A stretch of DNA of 64,000 nucleotides, from NCBI GenBank assembly GCA_022870745.1, contig CP085323.1:3162001-3226000 (forward strand), given 5' to 3'. Source of the stretch: Silvibacterium acidisoli (GTDB lineage Bacteria; Acidobacteriota; Terriglobia; Terriglobales; Acidobacteriaceae). The notes under the pieces are model-generated. The model searched no databases, was not told the origin of the DNA, and worked only from the letters and a program-made list of their open reading frames with translations. Below, one piece after another: positions 51,946 through 61,293 of the stretch. The position numbers and the translations under genes were made by a program. Within the stretch, counting starts at the first letter, position 1; each line of letters starts with the position of its first letter.

Positions 51946-53172
51946 TTAGACCTTCGCCCACATGGAATCCCGGGGATCTTCGGGATTCAGCTTGGCCAGC
52001 TCACGCAGAATCTCCTTGGAGCGCTCGTCCTGCACCTTGGGCACGACAATCTCGACCTCCACAATCTGGTCGCCCGTCTTGCCCGGAGTCGCCGCCGAAG
52101 GCACGCCCCGTTCCCGCATGCGCAGTTTCTGCCCGCTCTGCGTGCCTGGCGGAATCTTCAGCTGCGTACGCCCATCGATGGTCGGAACCTCGATCTTCGA
52201 TCCCAGCGCCGCTTCCGCCACCGTGACCGGAATCTTGACATAGATATCGTCTCCACTGCGCGTAAAGACCGGATGAGTTCCCGCCTTGATGATCAGGTAG
52301 AGATCGCCCTGCTGTCCGCCGTTCGCGCCCGCGTTGCCCTTGCCGGCAAGGCGAATCCGCTGTCCATCGCGCGTTCCCGGCTTGATGCGGAACTCGATCT
52401 GCTCCGTGCGCGTGACGACACCAGCTCCATGGCAGGTTCCACAGGCATTCTGCACTTTGCCGGAGCCGCCGCAGTTCGGGCACTGGATGTTGAACTTCAT
52501 CCGTCCGCCCATCTGCGTCACCTGTCCGGTGCCGTTGCACTCGGGGCAGGTGTGCGCGCCGCCGGTCGAGGCGCGTCCCTTGCAGGTCGGGCAGATCTCC
52601 TGCCGCTGCACCTGCAGGCGTGTCGTTCCGCCGCGGATCGCTGTCCAGAAGTCCACGTTCACCTGGTACTCAAGGTCCGAGCCATTCTGCGGCCCCTGCT
52701 GCGGAGCGCGTCCGCCACCCTGATTGAAGATCCCGGAGAAGATGTCGCGGAAGCCGCCCCAGCTCGAAGATCCTGCGCCCTCGGGTTGAGGCCGTGCACC
52801 ACCGCCGCCCTGCGCAAAGTCGGAAAAGTCGAAGCCGCCGAAATCGAACGGCACTTCCTGCTGCGTGCGCGGCCCGCCGCCAGCCGGACCATAGCCGTAG
52901 CCGCCACGCGCCGCGGCCTCGGCAGCTGCCGGGTCGATCTGGTCGGAGTAAAAGCCGAACTGGTCGTAAACCTTGCGCTTCTTCTCATCCGAGAGGATAT
53001 CGTTCGCCTCGGAAAGCTCCTTGAACTTCTCTTCGGCCTTCTTATCGCCGGGGTTCACGTCCGGGTGATACTTGCGCGCAAGCTTCCGAAACGCCTTGCG
53101 GATATCGTCCGCCGAAGCCGTTTTCTTTACGCCGAGAATTCCGTAATAATCTTTGCTCTGAGGTGCTGGCAT
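51946..53172 (-). CDS. dnaJ: Chaperone DnaJ (type I Hsp40)
   Basis: ATG at 53172 ([15 protein letters not shown]) gives 408 residues. The J domain carries YHPDVN with its HPD motif. A Gly/Phe-rich linker follows ([14 protein letters not shown]), then four zinc-finger repeats ([32 protein letters not shown]), then the substrate-binding C-terminal domains. The zinc repeats make it a type I Hsp40. It stimulates DnaK ATPase and hands over substrates. It starts 8 bp after the DNA glycosylase gene and is downstream of dnaK on the same strand. Confidence 0.95.
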   Translation of the reverse strand: MPAPQSKDYYGILGVKKTASADDIRKAFRKLARKYHPDVNPGDKKAEEKFKELSEANDILSDEKKRKVYDQFGFYSDQIDPAAAEAAARGGYGYGPAGGGPRTQQEVPFDFGGFDFSDFAQGGGGARPQPEGAGSSSWGGFRDIFSGIFNQGGGRAPQQGPQNGSDLEYQVNVDFWTAIRGGTTRLQVQRQEICPTCKGRASTGGAHTCPECNGTGQVTQMGGRMKFNIQCPNCGGSGKVQNACGTCHGAGVVTRTEQIEFRIKPGTRDGQRIRLAGKGNAGANGGQQGDLYLIIKAGTHPVFTRSGDDIYVKIPVTVAEAALGSKIEVPTIDGRTQLKIPPGTQSGQKLRMRERGVPSAATPGKTGDQIVEVEIVVPKVQDERSKEILRELAKLNPEDPRDSMWAKV

Positions 53173-53180
53173 CGTTTCTC

Positions 53181-53975
53181 TTAACTCTTCTGGCAATCGG
53201 GACACCAGTACACCGTGCGTCCACCCATTGCCTCTCTCTTGATTGTCGCACCGCATACGAAGCACGGCTTGCCGTGCCGGCGGTACACATAATGCACTTC
53301 ATCGTCCTCTGCCGTGCCGCGCTTGTGCGGGCGATCCTTCGGCAGCGTCGTTACGATTCGCCGGTCTTCCATCGCCGCCGGCATCAGCTTCTTCGCATCC
53401 TTCCAGATGCCTTCCATCTCTTTCCGCGAAACGTCCTTGCCCGGCCGCTCGGGATGAATCCGCGCCCGGTACAAAAGCTCGGCGCGAAAGATGTTCCCAA
53501 CTCCAGCAAAGATTGTCTGATCCATCAGCAGCAGCCCAATCGGCGTCTTGCGCTTGGCAATAATCTCAAACGCCGGTGCCGGGTCTGCGTCTCCACGCAG
53601 GGGATCGGCTCCCAGCCTCGCCAGCAGCGCCTGCCACTTCGCTTCGTCGAAGATCGAGCAGTCCGTCGCCCCGCGCAGCTCCATCCAGTCCGTCTTTGTC
53701 CACATCCGCCAGCGCAGCGCGCCCTTCTCAGGAGGCAGCGGCATCTCGCCCTCCCAGAAGTCGCCATACATGCCCAGGTGAACGTGAACGATCAGATCCT
53801 TTCCAAACCGGTAACCAAGATGCTTGCCCACTGCTTCGACAGACTTCAGTGTCCGTCCGTCGAGAATCTCCGCGTCGGGAAATGCGCCGTTCGGCGAGTC
53901 CACATGGACCCGCTTCCCGGCAAAAGCCGCAGCATGTCGCTCGGCAAAGCGATGGATCTCATTTCCCTCGGGCAT
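53181..53975 (-). CDS. Fpg/Nei-family DNA glycosylase/AP lyase (Nei-like)
   Basis: The 264-residue protein begins [11 protein letters not shown], the Nei-type start in which Pro2 is the nucleophile and Glu3 assists, instead of the PELPE of Fpg. The helix-two-turn-helix region has [21 protein letters not shown] with the conserved Asn, and the C-terminal zinc finger has CFVC and CPDC. It removes oxidised pyrimidines and nicks the abasic site. Its position inside the dnaK-dnaJ cluster, 3 bp after a small gene, couples DNA oxidation repair to heat-shock control. Confidence 0.9.
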   Translation of the reverse strand: MPEGNEIHRFAERHAAAFAGKRVHVDSPNGAFPDAEILDGRTLKSVEAVGKHLGYRFGKDLIVHVHLGMYGDFWEGEMPLPPEKGALRWRMWTKTDWMELRGATDCSIFDEAKWQALLARLGADPLRGDADPAPAFEIIAKRKTPIGLLLMDQTIFAGVGNIFRAELLYRARIHPERPGKDVSRKEMEGIWKDAKKLMPAAMEDRRIVTTLPKDRPHKRGTAEDDEVHYVYRRHGKPCFVCGATIKREAMGGRTVYWCPDCQKS

Positions 53976-53978
53976 CGT

Positions 53979-54149
53979 TTAGTTCCAGACCATCCGTGCT
54001 TCAATGGCTTCCATCTGCCACGGCAGGTCCGGTTCCACTTCGCGCATCTTGGAAACAAACTCCTCCGCTTCCTTGCGCGTATTGAACATCACCTTGTTAT
54101 AGACCTGGCCCGCGCGTAGCTGTTCACACTTCCACAATGTATCGGTCAT
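53979..54149 (-). CDS. 56-residue protein of unknown function between dnaK and the DNA glycosylase gene
   Basis: ATG at 54149 has GGGGAG about 10 nt upstream. The product (MTDTLWKCEQLRAGQVYNKV...) is compact, has regular codon use, and ends 3 bp before the glycosylase start. It contains an alternating hydrophobic pattern (VYNKVMFNTRKEAEEFVSKM) that suggests a small alpha/beta fold. I do not recognise a named family. The tight spacing argues that it is a real gene read with the glycosylase and dnaJ. Confidence 0.65.
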   Translation of the reverse strand: MTDTLWKCEQLRAGQVYNKVMFNTRKEAEEFVSKMREVEPDLPWQMEAIEARMVWN

Positions 54150-54171
54150 TCCTCGAACTCCCCTCACCGCT

Positions 54172-54206
54172 AAAAACTGAGGGGCACCCCATGCGAGACG
54201 CCCCTC
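54172..54206 (-). terminator. Rho-independent terminator after dnaK
   Basis: On the minus strand GAGGGGC (54206-54200) pairs with GCCCCTC (54185-54179) over a 14-nt loop and is followed by AGTTTTTAG. It sits 25 bp past the dnaK stop, so dnaK is at least partly uncoupled from the downstream cluster. Confidence 0.7.
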
Positions 54207-54230
54207 GAGCTACAGCCGTACTGTCCCGGC

Positions 54231-56147
54231 TTACTTCTTATCGTCGACGTCCACATACTCCGCGTCGATAACACCTTCGTCCTTCTTCGCCTCTTCGGTG
54301 TTAGCTGAAGAGGTTGCGTCGGCTGGTGCGCCCGGTTGAGCAGCGCTGGCCTTGTACATCGCTTCGGCCAGCTTGTGCGAAGCAGCCGTCAGCTTTTCCT
54401 TCGCTGCGTTCATCTCGGCAGGGCTCGGCTGACCCTCAAGGGTCTTCTTAGCGTCCGCCAGGGCCGACTCAACATCGCTCTTCTCAGCACCGGAGACCTT
54501 GTCGCCGTTCTCCTTGAGCATCTTCTCGATGTTGTAGACCAGGCCGTCCAGGCCGTTGCGGGCCTCGATCTCCTCACGCTTGGCCTTGTCTTCGTCCGAG
54601 TGTGCCTCGGCTTCCTTGGCCATGCGCTCGACCTCTTCCTTGCTCAGACCCGAAGACGAGGTAATCGTCACCTTCTGATCCTTGCCCGTGGCGTTGTCCT
54701 TCGCCGTCACGTTCAGGATGCCGTTCGCGTCGATGTCGAAGGTCACTTCGACCTGCGGTACACCACGCGGCGCCGGGGGGATGCCGCTCAGCTTGAACTT
54801 CGCCAGGGTGCGGTTCTGTCCTGCCATCGGGCGCTCGCCCTGCAGAACGTGAACCTCGACCTCAGTCTGGTTATCGGCTGCCGTCGAGAAGGTTTCAGTC
54901 TTCTTCGTCGGAATGGTGGTGTTGCGCGGAATCATCGGCGTTGCAACAGAACCCAGCGTCTCGATCGCCAGCGTAAGCGGGGTCACGTCGAGCAGAAGCA
55001 GGTCCTTCACTTCGCCGGCCAGGACACCTGCCTGTACCGCTGCGCCGATCGCAACCACTTCGTCAGGATTCACGCCGCGGTGCGGCTCCTTGCCGAAGAG
55101 ATCCTTCACGATCTGCTGAATGCGCGGCATACGGGTCTGTCCGCCAACCAGCACAACCTCATCGATCTTGCTGATATCCACGCCGGCATCGGCCATAGCC
55201 TTCTTGCAAGGCTCGATCGAGCGCTGCAGGATCGACTCGACCAGCGATTCCAGCTTGGCGCGGGTCAGCTTCTTCACAAGGTGCTTCGGACCGCTTGCAT
55301 CGGCGGTGACGAATGGCAGGTTGATCTCCGTCTCCATCGCTGTCGACAGCTCGATCTTCGCGCGCTCGGCTGCGTCCTTCAGGCGCTGCAGGGCCATTTC
55401 ATTGCCCTTGGAGCCCAGGTCGAGACCCTCGTCCTTCTTGAACTCGTCGATCAGCCAGTCAACGATCGCCTGGTCGATGTTGTCGCCGCCCAGGTGGGTG
55501 TCGCCATTGGTCGACTTCACTTCGATAACGCCTTCGCCCACTTCAAGGATCGACACGTCGAAGGTGCCGCCGCCGAAGTCATACACGGCGATGGTCTCTT
55601 CCTTCTTCTTATCGAGTCCGTAGGCCAGTGCGGCAGCTGTCGGCTCGTTGACGATACGCTTCACGTCAAGGCCGGCGATCCTGCCCGCATCCTTGGTCGC
55701 CTGGCGCTGTGCGTCGTTGAAGTACGCCGGAACGGTGATCACGGCTTCGGTGACGGTCGTACCGAGATAGTCTTCGGCCGCCTTCTTCAGCTTCTGAAGG
55801 ATCATGGCCGAGATCTCGGGCGGGGTGTAGTCCTTGCCCTGCGCCTCAACGACGATGTGGTCACCCTGCTGCTTCACCTTGTAGGGAACCATCTTCATTT
55901 CGTCGGTTACTTCGTCATAGCGGCGTCCCATGAAGCGCTTGATCGAATAAATCGTGTTCTGCGGATTGGTGATCGCCTGACGCTTGGCCACCTGGCCCAC
56001 AAGGCGCTCGCCACTCTTGGTAAACGCGACCACCGACGGGGTCGTACGTCCACCCTCTTCATTGGCGATGACCTTGGGCTCGCCGCCCTCCATCACCGCG
56101 ACGACCGAGTTGGTCGTTCCTAAATCGATTCCGATAATCTTTGCCAT
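54231..56147 (-). CDS. dnaK: Chaperone DnaK (Hsp70)
   Basis: The 638-residue protein is a full-length Dna[21 protein letters not shown], the conserved [36 protein letters not shown] and [13 protein letters not shown] in the ATPase domain. A substrate-binding domain ([17 protein letters not shown]) and a helical lid ending in the acidic [14 protein letters not shown] tail follow. A CAGGAG site precedes the ATG. It folds nascent and heat-damaged proteins with DnaJ and GrpE. No grpE is in the window. A HAIR-like operator lies ~55 bp upstream. Confidence 0.98.
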   Translation of the reverse strand: MAKIIGIDLGTTNSVVAVMEGGEPKVIANEEGGRTTPSVVAFTKSGERLVGQVAKRQAITNPQNTIYSIKRFMGRRYDEVTDEMKMVPYKVKQQGDHIVVEAQGKDYTPPEISAMILQKLKKAAEDYLGTTVTEAVITVPAYFNDAQRQATKDAGRIAGLDVKRIVNEPTAAALAYGLDKKKEETIAVYDFGGGTFDVSILEVGEGVIEVKSTNGDTHLGGDNIDQAIVDWLIDEFKKDEGLDLGSKGNEMALQRLKDAAERAKIELSTAMETEINLPFVTADASGPKHLVKKLTRAKLESLVESILQRSIEPCKKAMADAGVDISKIDEVVLVGGQTRMPRIQQIVKDLFGKEPHRGVNPDEVVAIGAAVQAGVLAGEVKDLLLLDVTPLTLAIETLGSVATPMIPRNTTIPTKKTETFSTAADNQTEVEVHVLQGERPMAGQNRTLAKFKLSGIPPAPRGVPQVEVTFDIDANGILNVTAKDNATGKDQKVTITSSSGLSKEEVERMAKEAEAHSDEDKAKREEIEARNGLDGLVYNIEKMLKENGDKVSGAEKSDVESALADAKKTLEGQPSPAEMNAAKEKLTAASHKLAEAMYKASAAQPGAPADATSSANTEEAKKDEGVIDAEYVDVDDKK

Positions 56148-56201
56148 TGCTGCTCCTGAATGTCTGGCGTTCTGCGCTCGACTTCGAGCCTCAGTTTCGC
56201 A

Positions 56202-56222
56202 CTTGAGTGACTTACTGTCAAC
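56202..56222 (-). promoter_or_regulatory. HAIR-like HspR operator overlapping a -35 box of dnaK
   Basis: CTTGAGT (56202-56208), exactly 7 nt, then TGTCAAC (56216-56222) matches the HAIR layout CTTGAGT-N7-ACTCAAG with one perfect and one degenerate arm. On the minus strand the degenerate arm contains TTGACA, a consensus -35 box facing dnaK, so binding would block the promoter. A clear -10 box is not visible. Confidence 0.55.
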
Positions 56223-56278
56223 CTATCTGATGTAGGGGATTCAGGGTTGGATGCAAAACTCTAAGCCTATAGATCTGA

Positions 56279-56363
56279 TGCGCTTCGGCGCAGATCGGGA
56301 TCCCCGGCAGAAAAAATCCTCTTTTCGGCATCCGGGGACAGTTGTCGTGTATCCAATACGACA
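56279..56363 (+). promoter_or_regulatory. Leader region of the exporter gene: UUCG hairpin, long inverted repeat and palindrome
   Basis: Between dnaK and the MFS exporter (294 bp without a gene) lie TGCGC-TTCG-GCGCA (56279-56292), TCCCCGG (56301-56307) pairing with CCGGGGA (56332-56338), and TGTCGT-9 nt-ACGACA (56343-56363). The last resembles a TetR/MarR-type operator in front of an efflux gene. No regulator gene is adjacent, so this remains tentative. Confidence 0.35.
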
Positions 56364-56441
56364 TAAGTTCTTTGTTCTCTATCTACTTCCGTTCCCTGAA
56401 AACGGCCGGCACCGGCCCCGAACGTCTAAGAATCTTCCCTC

Positions 56442-58016
56442 ATGGCCGATGCAAGTCCACAGCAGGCGCAAAACGCAGGGGTAAATCCCTGGCTCATCGC
56501 CATTTCGGTGATGCTCGCTACCTTTATGGAGGTGCTGGATACCGCCATTGCCTCGGTAGCCCTGCCTTATATAGCCGGATCGCTTTCGGCCTCGAACGAC
56601 GAGGCGACATGGGTGCTGACCAGCTATCTGGTTGCCAATGCTGTCATCCTGCCCGCGAGTAACTGGTTCTCCCTGCGCTTTGGCCGTAAGCGCTTCCTGC
56701 TGACCTGCGTCGTCATCTTCACCGTTTCGTCGTTCTTCTGCGGAGCGGCCCCGTCATTGGCCCTGATGTTGCTGGCCCGCGTGGTGCAGGGAGCAGGTGG
56801 CGGCGCGCTGCAGCCCCTCTCGCAGGCGATCCTGCTTGAGAGCTTCCCACCGCAGAAGCGTGGCATCGCCATGACTGTCTTTGCCTTTGGAGTGGTCGTG
56901 GCCCCGGTTCTTGGCCCGACGCTCGGCGGCTGGCTGACCGATACCTACAGCTGGCGTTACGCCTTCTATATCAATATTCCGGTGGGTGCACTGGCGGTCT
57001 TCATGATCAGCCGGTTCGTCCACGATCCGCCGTACATCAAGAACGCCAAGGTCGGAAAGTTCGACAATCTCGGCTTCGGGCTGCTCGCGGTCTGGACCGG
57101 CTGCCTGCAGGTGGTGCTCGATAAGGGCCAGGAGGACGACTGGTTTGGGGCTATCTGGATTCGCTGGGCCGTATTCTTCTTCGTCACGGCTCTGATCTGG
57201 TTCATCGTCCACTCATGGCGCAGCAAGGAGCCGCTGGTCAACCTGAAGACGCTGAAGAACTGGAACTTCGCCATCGGCTGCCTGCTCATCGCGATGTTTG
57301 GCGTCTGTATCTACTCCATGATCACGGTTCTGCCGCTCTTCTACCAGGATCTGCTTGGATACACGGCATTTACCGCCGGTCTGGTCGTCGGTCCCCGAGG
57401 CATAGGTTCCATTCTGGGTATGCCCGTTATCGGATATCTGGGCAGCCGCGTCGATGCCCGCTACCTGTTGAGCTTCGGCTTCATCGTCTTCGGCGTCATG
57501 TCCCTGTTCTTCGGCAACCTGACACTCGGAGTCGGCCCGACCACGCTGCTGCTGCCAATCGTGGTGACTGGTTTTGCGCTGAGTTTCGTCTTCGTGCCGA
57601 TTACGACCCAGGCATACGGTACCCTGCGCAACGAGCAGATCGGCAGCGCCAGCGGCATCTTCAACCTGCTGCGCAACGTAGGCGGCTCGATCGGTATCTC
57701 GATCGCGCAGACTCTGCTGACCCGGCGGAGCGACTACCACCAGAACGACATTGCCAACTACGTCCCGCGCTCGGGCTACTGGTTTGAGCAGCGGCTGAAT
57801 CAGCTGTCGACATTTCTGGATACGCGAACGAACCCGGCCAATGCCATGGCGGGAGCACGGGCGCAGCTGTACCAGCAGCTCGGCAGCCAGGCCCTGCTCT
57901 GGTCTTTCGTCGATGTCTTTCGCTGGATGGCAGCGCTCTGCTTCGGATGCGTGGCGCTGGTATGGCTCTTCCGCAAGGTTTCGCCCGGCAAGAAGGCACC
58001 GGCCGGCGCCCACTAA
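56442..58016 (+). CDS. DHA2-family MFS drug exporter (EmrB/QacA type)
   Basis: The 524-residue protein has about 14 membrane segments. MLATFMEVLDTAIASVALPYIAGSL in helix 1 and GGWLTDTYSWRYAFYINIPVG in the helix 5-6 region (motif C-like PVLGPTLGG just before) are DHA2 signatures. Such proton-driven exporters often pair with an EmrA adaptor in Gram-negatives, but no adaptor gene is adjacent. It may form an operon with the sugar porter 45 bp downstream and the ATP-grasp-like gene. The exported compound is unknown. Confidence 0.88.
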   Translation: MADASPQQAQNAGVNPWLIAISVMLATFMEVLDTAIASVALPYIAGSLSASNDEATWVLTSYLVANAVILPASNWFSLRFGRKRFLLTCVVIFTVSSFFCGAAPSLALMLLARVVQGAGGGALQPLSQAILLESFPPQKRGIAMTVFAFGVVVAPVLGPTLGGWLTDTYSWRYAFYINIPVGALAVFMISRFVHDPPYIKNAKVGKFDNLGFGLLAVWTGCLQVVLDKGQEDDWFGAIWIRWAVFFFVTALIWFIVHSWRSKEPLVNLKTLKNWNFAIGCLLIAMFGVCIYSMITVLPLFYQDLLGYTAFTAGLVVGPRGIGSILGMPVIGYLGSRVDARYLLSFGFIVFGVMSLFFGNLTLGVGPTTLLLPIVVTGFALSFVFVPITTQAYGTLRNEQIGSASGIFNLLRNVGGSIGISIAQTLLTRRSDYHQNDIANYVPRSGYWFEQRLNQLSTFLDTRTNPANAMAGARAQLYQQLGSQALLWSFVDVFRWMAALCFGCVALVWLFRKVSPGKKAPAGAH

Positions 58017-58061
58017 AATCCTCTTTGTCAGGCAGTTGCGATCAGCGACAATGCCGTTCAT

Positions 58062-59837
58062 ATGGCAGAGAACCGGCTCCGTCGTTATCGCACCTTTCTT
58101 CTTCTCGTTGCAGGCCTCGGCGGCCTTCTCTACGGCGTAGACGTCGGCATCATCGGCGGAGCGCTGCCTTATCTCGAAGCCACCTCCGGGCTGACCGCCG
58201 GACAGCTTTCGGTCATCGTCGCCGCCGTGTTGCTGGGCTCAGTCTTTTCGACTCTCTTTGCCGGACTCTTCGCCGACTGGATGGGCCGGAAGCCGCTGAT
58301 GGCCCTGAGCGGCGCGACCTTCGTGCTCAGCATTCCCATCATCGCGCTCTCGCACGGATACGCTCCGCTCTTCCTCGGCCGTCTTCTGCAGGGCATGAGC
58401 GCCGGGTTCATCGGGGTAGTCGTCCCTCTGTATCTTGCCGAATGCCTGCCGGCCAGCAATCGCGGCAAGGGAACCGGCATCTTCCAGTTGCTCCTGGTGC
58501 TGGGCATCGTCTCAGCCGCGCTGATCGGCGTCTACTACGGCTACCGGGTGGATGCCGTCGCAAAGCTCGGCGATCCGGCCGCGCTTTTCGCATTCAAAGA
58601 CAGCGCATGGCGGCAGATCTTCTGGGTTTCGCTGCCGCCGGGCCTGCTATTCACCATCGGAGCTCTGATCGTCTCCGAGTCGCCGCGCTGGCTTCTGCGC
58701 CGCAATCGTCGCGATGCGGCACTGGCCGCGCTTTTCCGCTCGCGCAGCCAGGCAGAAGCCAGCCATGAGCTCGAAGAGATGGAGCGGAACTTTGAGGAAG
58801 AGCGCAGCAAATCGTCCTCGGCTGTAAAAGAGTCGCTGCTCAAGCGCAAGTACATTCTGCCTTTCCTGCTCTCCTGCATCGTGCTTTCGTTGCACCAGAC
58901 CACCGGTGTCGATTCGGTGATCGCGTACAACACCGGCATCCTGCTACAGAGCGGGCTGAGCGATCTGTGGGCGCATTGGGGATACCTCGTCTACACCATC
59001 GTGCACTTCGGCGCGACGCTGATCGGCGTGGCGCTGGTCGACAGAAAAGGCCGCAAGTTTCTCTTCAGCATCGGAACCGGTGGCATCGTGCTGGCGCTGG
59101 CCATGATCGGCCTGCTTTTCTCGCGAGCCGAGAAGCACAGCACCGATGCGCATGAGGCGATCCAGCAACAGATGAGTGCCGATGGCACTCTGAGCCTGCG
59201 CTTCACGCCGCAAATGGCTTCGGCGCTCGGCGCGGAGGCTGCGGGCATCGATGCGAAGCGAGCCGCGCTCTCCGTCATTTACTCCTGCGGCGATTACACA
59301 GCCGCTGCCAACACCGTTCGCTCCGACGATCCGGCAGCGAAGCCGGTGACCATCTCGCAATCTGCGTGCCTCCCGGCGAACAAGACAGAAGCTTTCTTCA
59401 AAGACCCCTTCGCTCATCTCGACCGTTCACGGCAGGCTCCGCTGCGCATCGTGCGCGCCACGGTTGCGGCTGTTCCTACTTCAACAAACGGCTGGCTGAC
59501 GGCGATCGGTCTCTATATCTACACCGCCTTCTATTCCATCGGCCCCGGAATCTGCGTCTGGCTGGCGCTCTCGGAGCTGATGCCCACCCGCATCCGCTCG
59601 AATGGCATGAGCATCGCTCTCCTGATGAACCGTATCGTCTCAACCACCGTCGCCGGAGTTTTTTTGCCAGTGGTGGCGCGCTACGGCTATTCGCGCATGT
59701 TCTTTACTTTCGCTGCTTTCACCGTCATGTATTTCCTGGTGACGACGTTTCTTCTGCCGGAAACCAAGGGCAGGACGCTCGAAGAGATCGAATCCTACTT
59801 TGAAGGCACAGCCACGGCGGCAGAAAAAGTATTTTGA
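58062..59837 (+). CDS. Sugar porter-family MFS transporter with an extra ~120-residue external loop
   Basis: The 591-residue protein has the sugar-porter signatures GLLYGVDVGIIGGALPYL, ADWMGRKPL, SPRWLLRRNRRDAAL, LSLHQTTGVDSVIAYN, and the C-terminal PETKGRTLEEIE. It is ~100 residues longer than usual because of an insertion at about residues 355-475 between helices 9 and 10, a loop that faces outward in this family. The insertion contains Cys409 and Cys436, which could form a disulfide. Hexose:H+ symport is the family role; the insertion may be a substrate-binding or partner-binding domain. Confidence 0.88.
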   Translation: MAENRLRRYRTFLLLVAGLGGLLYGVDVGIIGGALPYLEATSGLTAGQLSVIVAAVLLGSVFSTLFAGLFADWMGRKPLMALSGATFVLSIPIIALSHGYAPLFLGRLLQGMSAGFIGVVVPLYLAECLPASNRGKGTGIFQLLLVLGIVSAALIGVYYGYRVDAVAKLGDPAALFAFKDSAWRQIFWVSLPPGLLFTIGALIVSESPRWLLRRNRRDAALAALFRSRSQAEASHELEEMERNFEEERSKSSSAVKESLLKRKYILPFLLSCIVLSLHQTTGVDSVIAYNTGILLQSGLSDLWAHWGYLVYTIVHFGATLIGVALVDRKGRKFLFSIGTGGIVLALAMIGLLFSRAEKHSTDAHEAIQQQMSADGTLSLRFTPQMASALGAEAAGIDAKRAALSVIYSCGDYTAAANTVRSDDPAAKPVTISQSACLPANKTEAFFKDPFAHLDRSRQAPLRIVRATVAAVPTSTNGWLTAIGLYIYTAFYSIGPGICVWLALSELMPTRIRSNGMSIALLMNRIVSTTVAGVFLPVVARYGYSRMFFTFAAFTVMYFLVTTFLLPETKGRTLEEIESYFEGTATAAEKVF

Positions 59838-59858
59838 TCTCACCACTCTAACGCTTTC

Positions 59859-61139
59859 GTGGGGGTGCTTAGGCAGCTACCGGGGTATACCCTTGAAGGC
59901 GTGATTGCCTCCTTGCGGCATGACTTCAATGCGCGTTATCGGCCGGAGACCTACCGGCACCTGCTCCATAGCCTGGATGCATGCATGCGCACGCATGTGA
60001 GCTTTCGAGTCTCTGAGACCCCTGTTTTTCTGCCTCGTCCACTCATCGAAGAGATGGCGCAGATAGGGGCCGACCTTACTCACAGGCTGGTTGACGACGC
60101 GGAATATCTCAGCAAGTCGACTCAGGCGATTCCGGAAATGTATCGAGCCGCCGATGAGACGGCGCATCCGCATTTCATGACCGTCGACTTCGGGCTGGTG
60201 CGTGAAGCCGATGGCAGGCTATCGCCGCGCCTGGTGGAGCTGCAGGCCTTCCCATCGGTTTATGGCTTCCAGTCGATACTGGCCGAAAATTATCGCTCCG
60301 CTTATGGCATCGATCCGTCGCTTGGAATTTTTCTAGGCGGCCTTGATGAGGCTCGCTTTTGGAAGCTCTTGAAGAAGGTGATCGTCGGCGGTCACGATCC
60401 GGAAAACGTCGTCCTGACCGAGATCGACCCGATGCATCAGAAGACGCTGCCGGATTTCCTGGTGACTGCGGAGCGACTGGGCATACGTGTGGTGGATATC
60501 ACGGAACTGGTGCCGGAAGATCGCCCAGGCAAACGTCCGAGATTATGCTATCGGGATGCCAAGCGCCTGGTGCCGATCCATCGGATCTATAACCGCGCGA
60601 TCGTAGACGAACTGATCCAGAAACAGATTCGTCTTCCCTTCGATTATCGAGAATCCTTCGATGTCGAATGGGCGGGACACCCAAACTGGTACTTCCATCT
60701 CAGCAAGTACTCGATCCCTTTTCTGAATCATCCGAATGTGCCACCTGCGGTCTTTCTAGACCAATGGATGCAGGGCAAGGGACGCGATCGCCTGCCTGAG
60801 AATCCCCAGGAATGGATACTGAAGCCTCTGTTTTCCTTTGCCGGCAAGGGCATCGAGTTTGCTCCAACGGAAGATAGGCTGCGACTAATTCCCGTTTTGG
60901 AACAACGTAACTACTTGTTACAGCAGCGAGTTAAGTTTGAGCCCGTAATCGAAAGCCCCTTTGGGCTCACTCAGCCGGAAGTCCGCATTCTGTATGTATG
61001 GCCAGATGGGGGCAAGTTACAGCCGGTGTTGCCGCTGGTGCGGCTGGGCAGGGGCAAGATGATGGGAGTGGATCATAACCGGGATATGGAATGGGTAGGA
61101 GCAAGCGCCGCATTTATGCAAGAAGCGAAAGTAATGTAA
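59859..61139 (+). CDS. ATP-grasp-like protein of unknown function
   Basis: The 426-residue product starts at GTG 59859, 21 bp after the sugar-porter stop. The C-terminal half has features of an ATP-grasp ligase: EWILKPLFSFAGKGIEFAP resembles the glycine-rich ATP lid with its lysine, NYLLQQRVKFEPVI the adenine-contact strand, and QPEVRILYVW a metal-binding strand. The N-terminal half contains MTVDFGLVREADGRLSPRLVELQAF. ATP-grasp enzymes join a carboxylate to an amine or thiol through an acyl-phosphate. I cannot name the substrate or subfamily, and the fold call itself is an inference from motifs. Confidence 0.6.
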   Translation: MGVLRQLPGYTLEGVIASLRHDFNARYRPETYRHLLHSLDACMRTHVSFRVSETPVFLPRPLIEEMAQIGADLTHRLVDDAEYLSKSTQAIPEMYRAADETAHPHFMTVDFGLVREADGRLSPRLVELQAFPSVYGFQSILAENYRSAYGIDPSLGIFLGGLDEARFWKLLKKVIVGGHDPENVVLTEIDPMHQKTLPDFLVTAERLGIRVVDITELVPEDRPGKRPRLCYRDAKRLVPIHRIYNRAIVDELIQKQIRLPFDYRESFDVEWAGHPNWYFHLSKYSIPFLNHPNVPPAVFLDQWMQGKGRDRLPENPQEWILKPLFSFAGKGIEFAPTEDRLRLIPVLEQRNYLLQQRVKFEPVIESPFGLTQPEVRILYVWPDGGKLQPVLPLVRLGRGKMMGVDHNRDMEWVGASAAFMQEAKVM

Positions 61140-61227
61140 GACGACATCTTTTCGCTGTATTACTGTATGGCTGCGGTGTAAACTTTGGTAATTCCAACAG
61201 CTCGGGGATTCTGGGGTACCGTAATGG

Positions 61228-61246
61228 GAAACCCCCTAGGGGTTTC
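61228..61246. terminator. Perfect hairpin in the leader of the PilZ gene
   Basis: GAAACCCC-CTA-GGGGTTTC is a perfect 8-bp stem without a strong T run. It may end the upstream transcript or be part of a structured leader; the 154-bp gap to the PilZ start holds no gene. Confidence 0.45.
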
Positions 61247-61293
61247 AAGCCCTCGAAAGAGAAATCAGTTCGAGAAATTAAATTCCGATCTGC

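Noticed and set aside
51616-53184. 522-residue open frame on the plus strand
   Set aside because: It is antisense to dnaJ and the following small gene; no recognisable domain.
54336-56123. 595-residue open frame on the plus strand
   Set aside because: It lies fully antisense to dnaK, has a low-complexity His/Arg/Leu-rich translation and no family features; it arises from the G+C-rich codon pattern of dnaK.
56148-56441. tRNA or small RNA gene between dnaK and the exporter
   Set aside because: The hairpins there do not fold into a cloverleaf and no anticodon or T-arm pattern (GTTCRANNC) is present.
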